From Pseudomonas sp. Irchel s3h14 (lineage in GTDB: Bacteria > Pseudomonadota > Gammaproteobacteria > Pseudomonadales > Pseudomonadaceae), in NCBI RefSeq assembly GCF_900187425.1, contig NZ_FYDJ01000021.1, forward strand, positions 29,018 to 93,017: a DNA stretch of 64,000 nucleotides, given 5' to 3'. Shown here piece after piece: positions 1 through 8,460 of the stretch. A program made the translations under genes and the position numbers. Position 1 is the stretch's first letter. Every line of letters starts with the position of its first letter. Under the pieces are notes generated by a model. That model had not been told where the DNA came from and ran no database searches. It worked only from the letters and a program-made list of their open reading frames with translations.

Positions 1-801
1 ATGCTGTTGTTGCTGGTTTTTCCACCCCGGCAGGTCTTGCCGGAAGGCATGGCCGAAATCTGGCAGCTGGATGTCGGTCAGGGTTTGGCCATCCTGGTGC
101 GCACCCGTCATCACACACTGTTGTATGACACCGGGCCACGTTTCGGCGATTTCGACCTGGGCGAGCGGGTGGTGCTGCCGACATTACGCAAACTGGGCGT
201 TGAGGGGCTCGATTTGATGCTGATCAGCCATGCCGACGCCGATCATGCGGGCGGCGCCCGGGCCGTTGCCAATGGCCTGCCAGTGAAACGGGTGGTCAGT
301 GGCGATCCCCTGGCGCTGCCGGCCGAATTGCAGGCGGAAGGCTGCGAGAGTGGCAAGCAATGGGTCTGGGATGATGTGAGGTTCCAGCTCTGGCAGTGGT
401 CTTCGGCCAGCGACAGCAATCAAAAATCCTGCGTCCTGCAGATAGAAGCCAACGGTGAGCGTCTGTTATTGACAGGTGATATAGATGCCGCAGCCGAGCG
501 GGCGCTGCTCGACAGTCCACTGGCCGTCACCACCGATTGGTTGCAGGCGCCGCACCATGGCAGTCGCAGTTCGTCATCGATGGCGTTGCTTGCCGTGTTG
601 CAGCCCCAAGCGGTGTTGATCTCCCGCGGCCAGGGCAATTCATTCGGTCATCCCCATCCCACGATCATGGCGCGCTATCGAAAGCGCGGCATATCGATCC
701 ATGACAGCGCCGAGCAAGGTGCCATCCGTCTGCAACTGGGACGCTTCAAGCCGCCATGGACGATGCGTCAAGAACGGCGTTTCTGGCGCTCTGCGCAGTA
801 A
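1..801 (+). CDS. comEC: ComEC/Rec2 competence protein, C-terminal part (cut by window edge)
   Basis: This is the C-terminal 266 residues of a DNA-internalisation protein; the membrane-channel part lies upstream of the window. What is visible is the metallo-beta-lactamase-like domain, with the metal-binding HADADHAGG motif near residue 77 of the visible part, a TGD motif near residue 158 and APHHGS near 184. In the family the channel carries single-stranded DNA across the inner membrane and this soluble domain is thought to act as a nuclease. The ATG at base 1 is probably an internal Met. A short gap separates it from the exbB operon. Confidence 0.9.
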   Translation: MLLLLVFPPRQVLPEGMAEIWQLDVGQGLAILVRTRHHTLLYDTGPRFGDFDLGERVVLPTLRKLGVEGLDLMLISHADADHAGGARAVANGLPVKRVVSGDPLALPAELQAEGCESGKQWVWDDVRFQLWQWSSASDSNQKSCVLQIEANGERLLLTGDIDAAAERALLDSPLAVTTDWLQAPHHGSRSSSSMALLAVLQPQAVLISRGQGNSFGHPHPTIMARYRKRGISIHDSAEQGAIRLQLGRFKPPWTMRQERRFWRSAQ

Positions 802-899
802 CCCGCAGGGATTAAAGACCGACTGGATGCGACATCACGGTCTTCGGTGCGCTCACCCCCTATGTTAGAGTGGCGCACTTTTTCGAGGGGACTGTCACT

Positions 900-1535
900 G
901 TGTGGGAATTGGTCAAATCCGGCGGATGGATGATGATACCGATCATTCTGAGTTCCATCGCAGCCATGGCGATCGTCGCCGAACGTCTCTGGACCCTGCG
1001 AGCCAGCCGTGTGACCCCGGAGCATTTGCTCGGGCAGGTCTGGGTCTGGATCAAGGATAAACAACTCAATAAAGACAAACTCAAGGAACTGCGCGCCAAC
1101 TCGCCGTTGGGCGAGATCCTTGCCGCTGGCCTGGCCAACTCCAGGCATGGTCGCGAGATCATGAAAGAGTGCATCGAAGAGGCTGCTGCGCGGGTCATCC
1201 ACGAGCTCGAACGCTACATCAACGCGTTGGGCACCATCGCTGCCATGGCCCCATTGCTGGGTCTGTTGGGTACGGTGCTCGGCATGATCGACATTTTCAG
1301 CGCGTTCATGGGCACGGGCATGGGCACTAACGCTGCGGTGCTGGCCGGCGGTATTTCCAAGGCTCTGATCACCACGGCCGCAGGCCTGATGGTCGGTATT
1401 CCGGCGGTATTCTTCCACCGGTTCCTGCAACGCCGGATCGATGAACTGGTGGTGGGCATGGAGCAGGAAGCGATCAAACTGGTCGAGGTGGTACAGGGTG
1501 ACCGTGATGTTGACCTGAATGGGGGCAAAGCGTGA
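900..1535 (+). CDS. exbB: ExbB/TolQ/MotA-family proton channel protein
   Basis: This 211-residue inner-membrane protein partners ExbD to energise TonB-dependent transport or an allied envelope process. It has an N-terminal membrane helix (about residues 10-30) and two more hydrophobic segments around the GTIAAMAPLLGLLGTVLGM stretch, the family pattern. I chose the GTG at 900 over an upstream in-frame ATG at 870: the sequence AGGGGAC lies just before it and the protein then starts VWELVKSGGW, as in relatives. It overlaps exbD by 4 bases. Placement before lpxK rather than beside tonB is typical of Pseudomonas and suggests an envelope role; the exact partner is inferred. Confidence 0.9.
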   Translation: MWELVKSGGWMMIPIILSSIAAMAIVAERLWTLRASRVTPEHLLGQVWVWIKDKQLNKDKLKELRANSPLGEILAAGLANSRHGREIMKECIEEAAARVIHELERYINALGTIAAMAPLLGLLGTVLGMIDIFSAFMGTGMGTNAAVLAGGISKALITTAAGLMVGIPAVFFHRFLQRRIDELVVGMEQEAIKLVEVVQGDRDVDLNGGKA

Positions 1536-1963
1536 AATTCCGCCGCAAACCGCGGGAAACGGTAGACATCAACCTCGCGTCGCTGATTGACGTGGTGTTT
1601 ATCCTGCTGCTGTTTTTTGTCGTGACGACCACCTTTACCCGTGAAACCCAGTTGCGTGTCGATCTGCCGGAAGCGGTCAGCGGTTCGCCTGCCGAAGACC
1701 AGCAGGTCAAACACGTGGATGTTGCAATCAGTGCCGAAGGCGCCTTCTCGGTGAATAATCAGGTATTGCCCAAGAACGACCTGGCGACCCTGATGGACGC
1801 GCTGCAGAAAGAATCCAATGGCGACACCAAACTGCCGCTGTCCATCAGCGCTGATGGCAAGACCCAGCATCAGTCCGTCATTACCGCCATGGACGCCGCC
1901 GGTAAACTCGGTTTCAGCCACCTGCGCATGACCACTGTCGAGGCGGCGCCGCCCGCACCCTGA
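1532..1963 (+). CDS. exbD: ExbD/TolR-family biopolymer transport protein
   Basis: This 143-residue single-span protein partners ExbB. After a short basic N-terminus, one membrane helix spans about residues 15-35 and carries Asp20, at the place of the conserved proton-carrying Asp of ExbD/TolR. The rest is a periplasmic domain. It starts with a GTG four bases inside exbB, and its stop overlaps the lpxK start (TGATG), so translation is very probably coupled along the operon. Confidence 0.92.
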   Translation: MKFRRKPRETVDINLASLIDVVFILLLFFVVTTTFTRETQLRVDLPEAVSGSPAEDQQVKHVDVAISAEGAFSVNNQVLPKNDLATLMDALQKESNGDTKLPLSISADGKTQHQSVITAMDAAGKLGFSHLRMTTVEAAPPAP

Positions 1964-2973
1964 TGGCCATGTCCGATCGCTTGCTCGCCGCATGGTACCA
2001 AGGTCATCCGGCCCTGAAGCTGTTGCAGCCGCTGGAGTGGCTGTATCGGCGCGTGGTCATGAACAAGCGCAAGCGTTTTCTGGCGGGTGAGGGCGAGATC
2101 TATCAACCGCCGGTGCCGCTGATCGTGGTCGGTAACATCACCGTCGGCGGCACCGGCAAGACGCCGCTGATTCTCTGGATGATCCAGCACTGCCAGCGCA
2201 GTGGTTTGCGGGTCGGCGTGGTCAGTCGGGGGTACGGCGCCAAACCGCCGCAACTGCCGTGGCGGGTTGAGGCGGATCAAAGCGCCGAGATCGCAGGCGA
2301 CGAACCGCTGTTGATCGTCCAGCGTACCGGCGTTCCGTTGATGATCGACCCCGACCGCAGCCGTGCCGTCAAAGCGCTGCTGGCGAGTGAGCCACTGGAC
2401 CTGATCCTGTCCGACGACGGAATGCAGCATTACCGTCTGGCCCGCGACCTTGAACTGGTGCTGATCGACGCCGCCCGAGGTTTGGGCAACCAGCGCTGCC
2501 TGCCCGCCGGGCCATTGCGCGAACCGGCCGAGCGCCTGCAAAGCGTCGACGCGGTGCTGTACAACGGTGCCGATGCCGATCGCGACGGCGGTTTTGCCTT
2601 CCAGCTTCAACCCACCGAATTGATCAATCTGCAAAGTGGCGAACGGCGTCCCCTTGACCACTTTCCCGCTGGCCAGGCGCTGCACGCCGTGGCCGGGATC
2701 GGCAATCCGCAACGTTTCTTCACAACCCTCGAAACGCTACACTGGCAGCCAGTTCCGCATGCGTTTGCCGACCACGCCGAATACAGCGTGCAGGCCTTGA
2801 ATTTCACACCGTCATTGCCGTTGGTGATGACCGAAAAGGACGCGGTGAAGTGCCGTGCCTTCGCCGCTGCCGATTGGTGGTACCTGGCGGTCGATGCTGC
2901 GCCATCGCCGGCCTTCGTGGCCTGGTTCGATACGCAGCTGATGCGCCTGTTGCCGGCTCGTCTTTTGCCTTAA
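1963..2973 (+). CDS. lpxK: Tetraacyldisaccharide 4'-kinase LpxK
   Basis: LpxK phosphorylates the 4' position of the lipid A disaccharide precursor at the inner-membrane cytoplasmic face, using ATP. The 336 residues are normal for the family. A Walker A loop (GNITVGGTGKTP, Lys66) follows an N-terminal membrane-associated helix, and SDDGMQHYRL near residue 149 is a second family motif. The start overlaps the exbD stop; an ATG two codons on (1969) is equally possible. Grouping with kdsB supports an LPS role. Confidence 0.96.
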   Translation: MAMSDRLLAAWYQGHPALKLLQPLEWLYRRVVMNKRKRFLAGEGEIYQPPVPLIVVGNITVGGTGKTPLILWMIQHCQRSGLRVGVVSRGYGAKPPQLPWRVEADQSAEIAGDEPLLIVQRTGVPLMIDPDRSRAVKALLASEPLDLILSDDGMQHYRLARDLELVLIDAARGLGNQRCLPAGPLREPAERLQSVDAVLYNGADADRDGGFAFQLQPTELINLQSGERRPLDHFPAGQALHAVAGIGNPQRFFTTLETLHWQPVPHAFADHAEYSVQALNFTPSLPLVMTEKDAVKCRAFAAADWWYLAVDAAPSPAFVAWFDTQLMRLLPARLLP

Positions 2974-2995
2974 TCCATTTATCCAGGGAATGCTC

Positions 2996-3181
2996 ATGGA
3001 CACCAAATTGCTCGATATCCTCGCTTGCCCGGTCTGCAAAGGCCCGCTCAAGCTCAGCGCCGACAAAACCGAGCTGATCAGCAAGGGCGCAGGCCTGGCT
3101 TACCCGATTCGCGACGGCATCCCGGTGATGCTCGAAACCGAAGCCCGCACCCTGACCACCGACGAGCGTCTGGATAAATGA
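2996..3181 (+). CDS. ycaR: Trm112-family small protein YcaR
   Basis: This 61-residue protein begins MDTKLLDILACPVCKG. It has the Trm112 fold signature with a CPVC pair but no complete zinc ligand set, as in bacterial YcaR. The role is unproven; it sits between lpxK and kdsB in many gammaproteobacteria. I prefer the ATG at 2996 to the ATG at 2990 because the protein then starts as relatives do and AGGGAA sits upstream. Its stop overlaps the kdsB start (ATGA). Confidence 0.9.
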   Translation: MDTKLLDILACPVCKGPLKLSADKTELISKGAGLAYPIRDGIPVMLETEARTLTTDERLDK

Positions 3182-3942
3182 CCACAGCCTTTACCGTTGT
3201 CATTCCATCGCGTTACGCCTCCACCCGCTTGCCGGGCAAACCGCTGCTGCTGATCGCCGGCAAGCCGATGATCCAGCACGTCTGGGAACAGGCGAGCAAA
3301 AGCAGTGCTCAGCGCGTGGTGGTTGCCACTGACGATGCGCGCATCGTCGAGGCCTGCAACGGGTTTGGCGCTGAAGTGGTGCTGACCCGCGAAGATCACA
3401 ATTCCGGCACCGACCGTTTGGCCGAAGTCGCCGCGAAGCTGGGCCTGGCGCCCGACGCCATTGTGGTCAACGTCCAGGGTGACGAACCGCTGATCCCGCC
3501 GAGTGTGATCGATCAGGTTGCCGCCAACCTGGCCGCCCACACCGAAGCGCGCATGGCCACGCTGGCCGAGCCGATCGAAGACGTGGAAACCCTGTTCAAT
3601 CCCAACGTGGTCAAGGTTGTCAGCGACCTTGATGGTCTGGCGTTGACCTTCAGTCGTGCCACGTTGCCGTGGGCCCGCGACGCGTTCGCCAAAAGCCGCG
3701 AGCAATTGCCGGAAGGCGTGCCGTATCGTCGGCATATCGGCATCTATGCCTACCGCGCCGGTTTCCTGCATGACTTCGTTAGCTGGGGCCCGTGCTGGCT
3801 GGAAAATACCGAATCCCTGGAACAGCTGCGTGCCCTGTGGCACGGCGTGCGGATTCACGTCGCCGACGCGCTGATCGCACCGCCGACCGGCGTCGATACC
3901 GTTGAAGACCTTGAGCGCGTTCGTCGCCTGCTGGAGGCCTGA
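3178..3942 (+). CDS. kdsB: 3-deoxy-manno-octulosonate cytidylyltransferase KdsB
   Basis: KdsB activates Kdo with CTP to CMP-Kdo in the cytoplasm, for transfer to lipid A. The 254 residues start with the nucleotide-binding motif IPSRYASTRLPGKPL and contain VNVQGDEPLI near residue 98 and RRHIGIYAYR near 183, all family hallmarks. It overlaps its neighbours on both sides (ATGA with ycaR, TGATG with the phosphatase gene). Confidence 0.97.
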   Translation: MTTAFTVVIPSRYASTRLPGKPLLLIAGKPMIQHVWEQASKSSAQRVVVATDDARIVEACNGFGAEVVLTREDHNSGTDRLAEVAAKLGLAPDAIVVNVQGDEPLIPPSVIDQVAANLAAHTEARMATLAEPIEDVETLFNPNVVKVVSDLDGLALTFSRATLPWARDAFAKSREQLPEGVPYRRHIGIYAYRAGFLHDFVSWGPCWLENTESLEQLRALWHGVRIHVADALIAPPTGVDTVEDLERVRRLLEA

Positions 3943-4406
3943 TGCGGGTTTTGTTTGTCTGCCTGGGCAACATCTGCCGTTCGCCCACGGCTGAAGGCGT
4001 GTTGCGACACAAACTGCGCGAAGCGGGGCTGGCCGATCAAATCGAAGTCGCTTCCGCCGGCACCGGTGACTGGCACGTCGGCAAGGCCCCGGACAAGCGC
4101 AGTCAGGCGGCGGCCAAGCTGCGCGGGTATGACCTGTCCGCTCAGCGCGCCCAGCAAGTGTCCCGCGCCGATTTCGCCACCTACGACCTGATTCTGGCGA
4201 TGGACAACAGCAATCTGCGCAACCTCAAGGCCTTGCAACCGGCCAGGGGCAAGGCCGAGCTGGATCTGTTCCTGCGTCGCTATCAGTCGGAAATCGATGA
4301 AGTGCCGGATCCGTATTACGACGGCGACCAAGGCTTCGAGCAGGTGCTGGACCTGATCGAGCGCGCCAGTGATTTGCTGGTGATCGAATTGAAGGGACGG
4401 TTATGA
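3942..4406 (+). CDS. Low-molecular-weight protein-tyrosine phosphatase
   Basis: This 154-residue cytosolic phosphatase has the active-site loop CLGNICRS (Cys7 to Arg13, CX5R) and the distal general-acid motif DPYYDG near residue 126, the complete low-Mr PTP set. It overlaps kdsB upstream and murB downstream by 1 and 4 bases. The placement suggests a link to envelope or polysaccharide control, but its substrate cannot be read from sequence. Confidence 0.93.
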   Translation: MRVLFVCLGNICRSPTAEGVLRHKLREAGLADQIEVASAGTGDWHVGKAPDKRSQAAAKLRGYDLSAQRAQQVSRADFATYDLILAMDNSNLRNLKALQPARGKAELDLFLRRYQSEIDEVPDPYYDGDQGFEQVLDLIERASDLLVIELKGRL

Positions 4407-5422
4407 GTTTGCAGGTGCACGCCCGGGTTTCGCTCAAGCCGTTCAACACCTTTGGCGTCGATGTTCAGGCCCGACTGTTTGCCGAGGCCCACAGCGATGC
4501 CGACGTGCGTGAAGCCCTGGCCTATGCGGTGGAACATGACGTGCCGCTGCTGGTGATCGGCGGTGGCAGCAACCTGCTGCTGACGGCCGATATCCAGTCG
4601 CTGGTGCTGCGCATGGCCACGCGCGGGATTCGCATCCTGAGCGATGACGGCAGCAAAGTCGTGATCGAAGCCGAGGCCGGCGAGCCTTGGCATCCGTTCG
4701 TGCAGCACACCCTGGCGCAGGGTTTGTCGGGTCTGGAAAACCTCAGTCTGATTCCCGGCACCGTCGGTGCGGCACCGATGCAGAACATCGGCGCCTATGG
4801 CGTGGAGATCAAGGACGTGTTCGCCGGCCTGACCGCGTTGGATCGTCAGACCGGCAACCTGCGGGACTTCACCCTGGAAGAATGCAACTTCGCCTACCGC
4901 GACAGCCTGTTCAAACAGGAACCGGGGCGTTGGTTGATCCTGAGGGTTCGGTTCATCCTGGACCGCGCCGCGCACCTGCATCTGGAGTACGGCCCGGTGC
5001 GCCAGCGCCTGACCGAGCAAGGTATCGATCACCCGACCGCCACCGATGTCAGCCAGGCGATTTGCAGCATCCGCAACGAAAAGCTTCCGGACCCGGCAGT
5101 ACTCGGCAATGCCGGCAGCTTCTTCAAGAATCCTTTGGTGCCAGCGGCGCTCGTCGCGCAACTCAAAGGTGAATACCCGGATCTGGTGGCCTACGCGCAA
5201 CCCGACGGGCAGATGAAACTGGCGGCAGGGTGGCTGATCGAGCGGGCCGGCTGGAAAGGTTTCCGTGACGCCGATGCCGGCGTGCATAAATTGCAGGCGT
5301 TGGTGCTGGTCAACTATGGCAACGCGACCGGTCTGCAATTGCTGAACCTGGCGCAACGCATCCAGAAAGACATTTCAGAACGTTTCCATGTTGACCTGGA
5401 AATGGAGCCCAATCGGTATTGA
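4403..5422 (+). CDS. murB: UDP-N-acetylenolpyruvoylglucosamine reductase MurB
   Basis: MurB is an FAD enzyme that reduces UDP-GlcNAc-enolpyruvate to UDP-MurNAc with NADPH, the second committed step of peptidoglycan synthesis. The 339 residues fit the long E. coli-like (type I) form. FAD-binding motifs are GGGSNLLL near residue 53 and LSLIPGTVGAAPMQNIGAYG near 114; Ser239 in NAGSFFKNP is the predicted proton donor. It is the last gene of the overlapping operon and is followed by a terminator. Confidence 0.97.
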   Translation: MSLQVHARVSLKPFNTFGVDVQARLFAEAHSDADVREALAYAVEHDVPLLVIGGGSNLLLTADIQSLVLRMATRGIRILSDDGSKVVIEAEAGEPWHPFVQHTLAQGLSGLENLSLIPGTVGAAPMQNIGAYGVEIKDVFAGLTALDRQTGNLRDFTLEECNFAYRDSLFKQEPGRWLILRVRFILDRAAHLHLEYGPVRQRLTEQGIDHPTATDVSQAICSIRNEKLPDPAVLGNAGSFFKNPLVPAALVAQLKGEYPDLVAYAQPDGQMKLAAGWLIERAGWKGFRDADAGVHKLQALVLVNYGNATGLQLLNLAQRIQKDISERFHVDLEMEPNRY

Positions 5423-5446
5423 GGCTACGCTTTCAAAACTGATCTC

Positions 5447-5484
5447 AAAGCCCTGCACACGTTTAACGTTGCAGGGCTTTTTTG
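5447..5484 (+). terminator. Rho-independent terminator after murB
   Basis: AAAGCCCTGCA pairs with TGCAGGGCTTT across a short loop and is followed by a run of T. It ends the exbB-murB operon. Confidence 0.9.
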
Positions 5485-5516
5485 TTAATGCTGGGTTAAC
5501 TTAGCCACCTAACGAT

Positions 5517-5528
5517 GCAAACGTTTGC
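5517..5528. promoter_or_regulatory. Perfect palindrome GCAAACGTTTGC, candidate operator
   Basis: A perfect 12-base palindrome lies about 140 bases before the molybdenum hydroxylase genes. Its centre (AAACGTTT) is typical of LacI-family operators and the sequence is close to the PurR box of enterobacteria. No LacI-family gene is in the window, so the binder is unknown. Confidence 0.5.
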
Positions 5529-5668
5529 TCCATCAAAGGCCCGATGCAGACGCTACCGTCCGCATAAGAGAGCCTCATTAGCCTGAGCCGATCTGCGTGA
5601 TGCCAACCGCCAACCCCTCTGGCGGCAGATTGCTCGACCCCATAACCAATAACTATGCGGGCGTGCCC

Positions 5669-6142
5669 ATGAATACCCTGAAGCTTAACGGTCAAGACTA
5701 CAAAATGGATGTACCGGACGAGATGCCGCTGCTGTGGGCTATTCGCGATGTAGCGGGCGGCCATCCAGGCACGAAATTCGGCTGCGGCATGGGGCTGTGC
5801 GGTGCCTGTACGATTCATATCGACGGCCAGCCTGCGCGGGCGTGCATCACGCCGATCAGTTCCGTGAACGGGCAGAACGTCACCACCATCGACGAATTGC
5901 ACAACGACCCGGTCGGGCAAGTCGTCCAGCAAGCCTGGCTCGACACCGCCGTGGCCCAGTGCGGTTTCTGTCAGGGCGGGCAGATCATGTCCGCCACGGC
6001 GCTGCTCAAGACCAACCCGAACCCCAGCGACGAACAGATCGAAGAGGCAATGGTCGGCAATATTTGCCGCTGCGGCACTTACAACCGCATCAAGACCGCC
6101 ATCCGCCAGGCATCCACTCACCTGAAGGAGGCCAAGGCATGA
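5669..6142 (+). CDS. Two-[2Fe-2S] small subunit of a molybdenum hydroxylase (isoquinoline oxidoreductase alpha type)
   Basis: This 157-residue electron-transfer subunit has both iron-sulfur sites of the xanthine oxidase family: a plant-ferredoxin type cluster with Cys39, Cys44, Cys47 and Cys59 (CGMGLCGACT), and a helical cluster with Cys98, Cys101, Cys133 and Cys135 (CGFC, CRC). I chose the ATG at 5669 over upstream ones because family members start at MNTLKLNG. It overlaps the large subunit by 4 bases. It has no signal peptide and is probably carried to the periplasm by the Tat-tagged large subunit. The substrate may be an aldehyde or N-heterocycle; isoquinoline itself is not implied. Confidence 0.9.
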   Translation: MNTLKLNGQDYKMDVPDEMPLLWAIRDVAGGHPGTKFGCGMGLCGACTIHIDGQPARACITPISSVNGQNVTTIDELHNDPVGQVVQQAWLDTAVAQCGFCQGGQIMSATALLKTNPNPSDEQIEEAMVGNICRCGTYNRIKTAIRQASTHLKEAKA

Positions 6143-8460
6143 GCCCGTTACCGAATGATTTCGCGCTGAGCAACCTCAGTCGCCGCGGTTTCCTCAAGGG
6201 TGTCGGCGCCACCAGTGCGTTGGTTCTGGTGGCGAGCTGGGGCTGGCAAGACGCTTTCGCTGCCGAGAAAGAGAAGAAATTCGGCGCCGATGGCATGCCC
6301 AACGGCTGGGTTGATGATCCGAAGATTTACGTCAGCATTGCCGCTGACGGCATAGTGACCGTGGTCTGCAACCGTTCGGAAATGGGCCAGGGTGTGCGCA
6401 CCAGCCTGACGATGGTGGTGGCCGATGAGCTGGAAGCCGATTGGGCGATGATGAAGGTGCAACAGGCGCCGGGCGACGAAGTGCGCTTCGGCAACCAGGA
6501 CACCGATGGCTCGCGCAGCATGCGTCACTGGTACGAGCCGATGCGTCGCTGCGGTGCTGCCGCACGGACCATGCTTGAACAAGCCGCTGCCGAACAGTGG
6601 AAAGTGCCAGTCAGCGAATGCCATGCACAGCTGCATAAAGTCATCCATAAACCGACCGGTCGTGAGCTGGGTTACGGCGCTTTGGCCGCTGCAGCCGGTG
6701 CGCTGGCGGTACCGGCGCGTGACAGCCTGCGGCTCAAGCAGCCGTCGGAATTCCGCTATATCGGCAAGGAAGGCACCAAGGCTATTGACGGTGCCGACAT
6801 CGTCAATGGCCGCGCTATTTACGGTGCAGATGTACATTTCGACGGCATGCTCTACGCCACCATTGCACGTCCTGCGGTGTACGGCGGCAAGGTTAAGTCC
6901 GTCGACTCCAACGCCGCGATGAAAGTCCCGGGCGTGATCAAGGTCATTCAGATCGAAAATCGTCCACTGCCGCTGGAGTTTCAACCGCTGGGCGGCGTGG
7001 CCGTGGTCGCCAGCAATACCTGGGCGGCGATCAAGGGCCGCGAAGCGCTGAAAGTCGAGTGGGACGATGGCCCCAACGCCAGCTACGACTCGATCGCCTA
7101 CCGCAAGGAAATTGAAGCCGCATCCCTCAAACCCGGCAAAGTGGTGCGCAATACCGGCAACATCGACGAAGCCATGGGCAGTGCCAACAGCACGCTCGAA
7201 GCGTCCTATTACCTGCCGCACCTGACGCAGGCGCCGATGGAACCGATGGTCGCCATCGCCCGCTTCAAGGACGGTGTGTGCGAAGCCTGGGCCCCAAGCC
7301 AGGCGCCACAAGTCTCCCGTGAACGAATTGGCGAACGCCTCGGCATTCCGTTCGATAACGTCACCTTTAACGTCACCTTACTCGGTGGCGGTTTCGGTCG
7401 TAAATCCAAACCGGACTTCATCATTGAAGCCGCGATCCTCGCCAAGGAATTCCCTGGCAAGGCAGTGCGGGTGCAATGGACCCGTGAAGACGACATCCAC
7501 TGTTCCTATTTCCACACGGTGTCGGCCGAGTACCTGAAAGCCAGCCTGAACAAGGACGGCCTGCCGTCCGGCTGGTTGCACCGCACCGTGGCGCCGAGCA
7601 TCACCGCGCTGTTTGCGCCGGGCATGAACCATGAGGCGGCCTTCGAGCTGGGCATGGGCTTCACCAACATGGCTTACGCGATCCCCAACGTGCGCCTGGA
7701 AAACCCGGAAGCGGCGATTCACACACGCGTTGGCTGGTATCGCTCGGTGTCGAACATTCCTCACGGGTTTGCGATTCAGAGCTTTGTCGATGAACTGGCG
7801 CACAAGGCCGGCCAGGATCCGCTCAAATACCAGATCAAGTTGCTCGGCCCGGACCGGCAGATCGATCCTCGTACCTTGAGTGAAGAGTGGAACTACGGCG
7901 AATCCCCCGAGCGCTATCCGATCGACACGGCGCGGATGCGTACGGTGCTGGAAACTGCCGCCAAAGCCGCCGGTTGGGGCCGCGAGTTGCCCAAGGGCCG
8001 AGGCCTGGGGCTGGCAGTGCATTACAGTTTCGTGACCTATGTGGCGGCGGTGATCGAGGTCGAAGTCAAAGACGACGGCACGCTGATCGTGCACAAGGCC
8101 GACATCGCGGTGGATTGCGGTCCGCAGATCAACCCCGAGCGGATTCGTGCGCAGTTCGAAGGCGCCTGTGTCATGGGTCTGGGCAACGCGGTGCTGGGGG
8201 AAATCAGCTTCAAGGACGGCAAGGTCCAGCAGGACAACTTCCATATGTACGAAGTGGCGCGCATGTCCTTGGCACCGAAGGAGGTCGCGGTTCATCTGGT
8301 CACGCCGCCAGGCAACGTGCCATTGGGCGGTGTCGGTGAACCGGGCGTGCCACCGATTGCGCCAGCGCTGTGCAACGCAATCTTTGCCGCCACTGGCAAG
8401 CGCATCCGCAACTTGCCGGTTCGTTATCAGCTGCAAGGTTGGCAGAAGGCGCAGGCCTGA
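6139..8460 (+). CDS. Molybdopterin-binding large subunit (isoquinoline oxidoreductase beta / periplasmic aldehyde dehydrogenase type)
   Basis: This 773-residue catalytic subunit binds the molybdenum cofactor and has no FAD domain. The N-terminus carries a Tat export signal (SRRGFLK at about residues 14-20, then a hydrophobic stretch ending near AFA), so the enzyme should act in the periplasm. GGGFGRK near residue 417 and the C-terminal PLGGVGEPGVPP segment match cofactor-contact regions of the family. The ATG at 6139 overlaps the small-subunit stop and follows AAGGAG. Relatives often have a cytochrome c third subunit; none is encoded here. Substrate unknown. Confidence 0.9.
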   Translation: MSPLPNDFALSNLSRRGFLKGVGATSALVLVASWGWQDAFAAEKEKKFGADGMPNGWVDDPKIYVSIAADGIVTVVCNRSEMGQGVRTSLTMVVADELEADWAMMKVQQAPGDEVRFGNQDTDGSRSMRHWYEPMRRCGAAARTMLEQAAAEQWKVPVSECHAQLHKVIHKPTGRELGYGALAAAAGALAVPARDSLRLKQPSEFRYIGKEGTKAIDGADIVNGRAIYGADVHFDGMLYATIARPAVYGGKVKSVDSNAAMKVPGVIKVIQIENRPLPLEFQPLGGVAVVASNTWAAIKGREALKVEWDDGPNASYDSIAYRKEIEAASLKPGKVVRNTGNIDEAMGSANSTLEASYYLPHLTQAPMEPMVAIARFKDGVCEAWAPSQAPQVSRERIGERLGIPFDNVTFNVTLLGGGFGRKSKPDFIIEAAILAKEFPGKAVRVQWTREDDIHCSYFHTVSAEYLKASLNKDGLPSGWLHRTVAPSITALFAPGMNHEAAFELGMGFTNMAYAIPNVRLENPEAAIHTRVGWYRSVSNIPHGFAIQSFVDELAHKAGQDPLKYQIKLLGPDRQIDPRTLSEEWNYGESPERYPIDTARMRTVLETAAKAAGWGRELPKGRGLGLAVHYSFVTYVAAVIEVEVKDDGTLIVHKADIAVDCGPQINPERIRAQFEGACVMGLGNAVLGEISFKDGKVQQDNFHMYEVARMSLAPKEVAVHLVTPPGNVPLGGVGEPGVPPIAPALCNAIFAATGKRIRNLPVRYQLQGWQKAQA

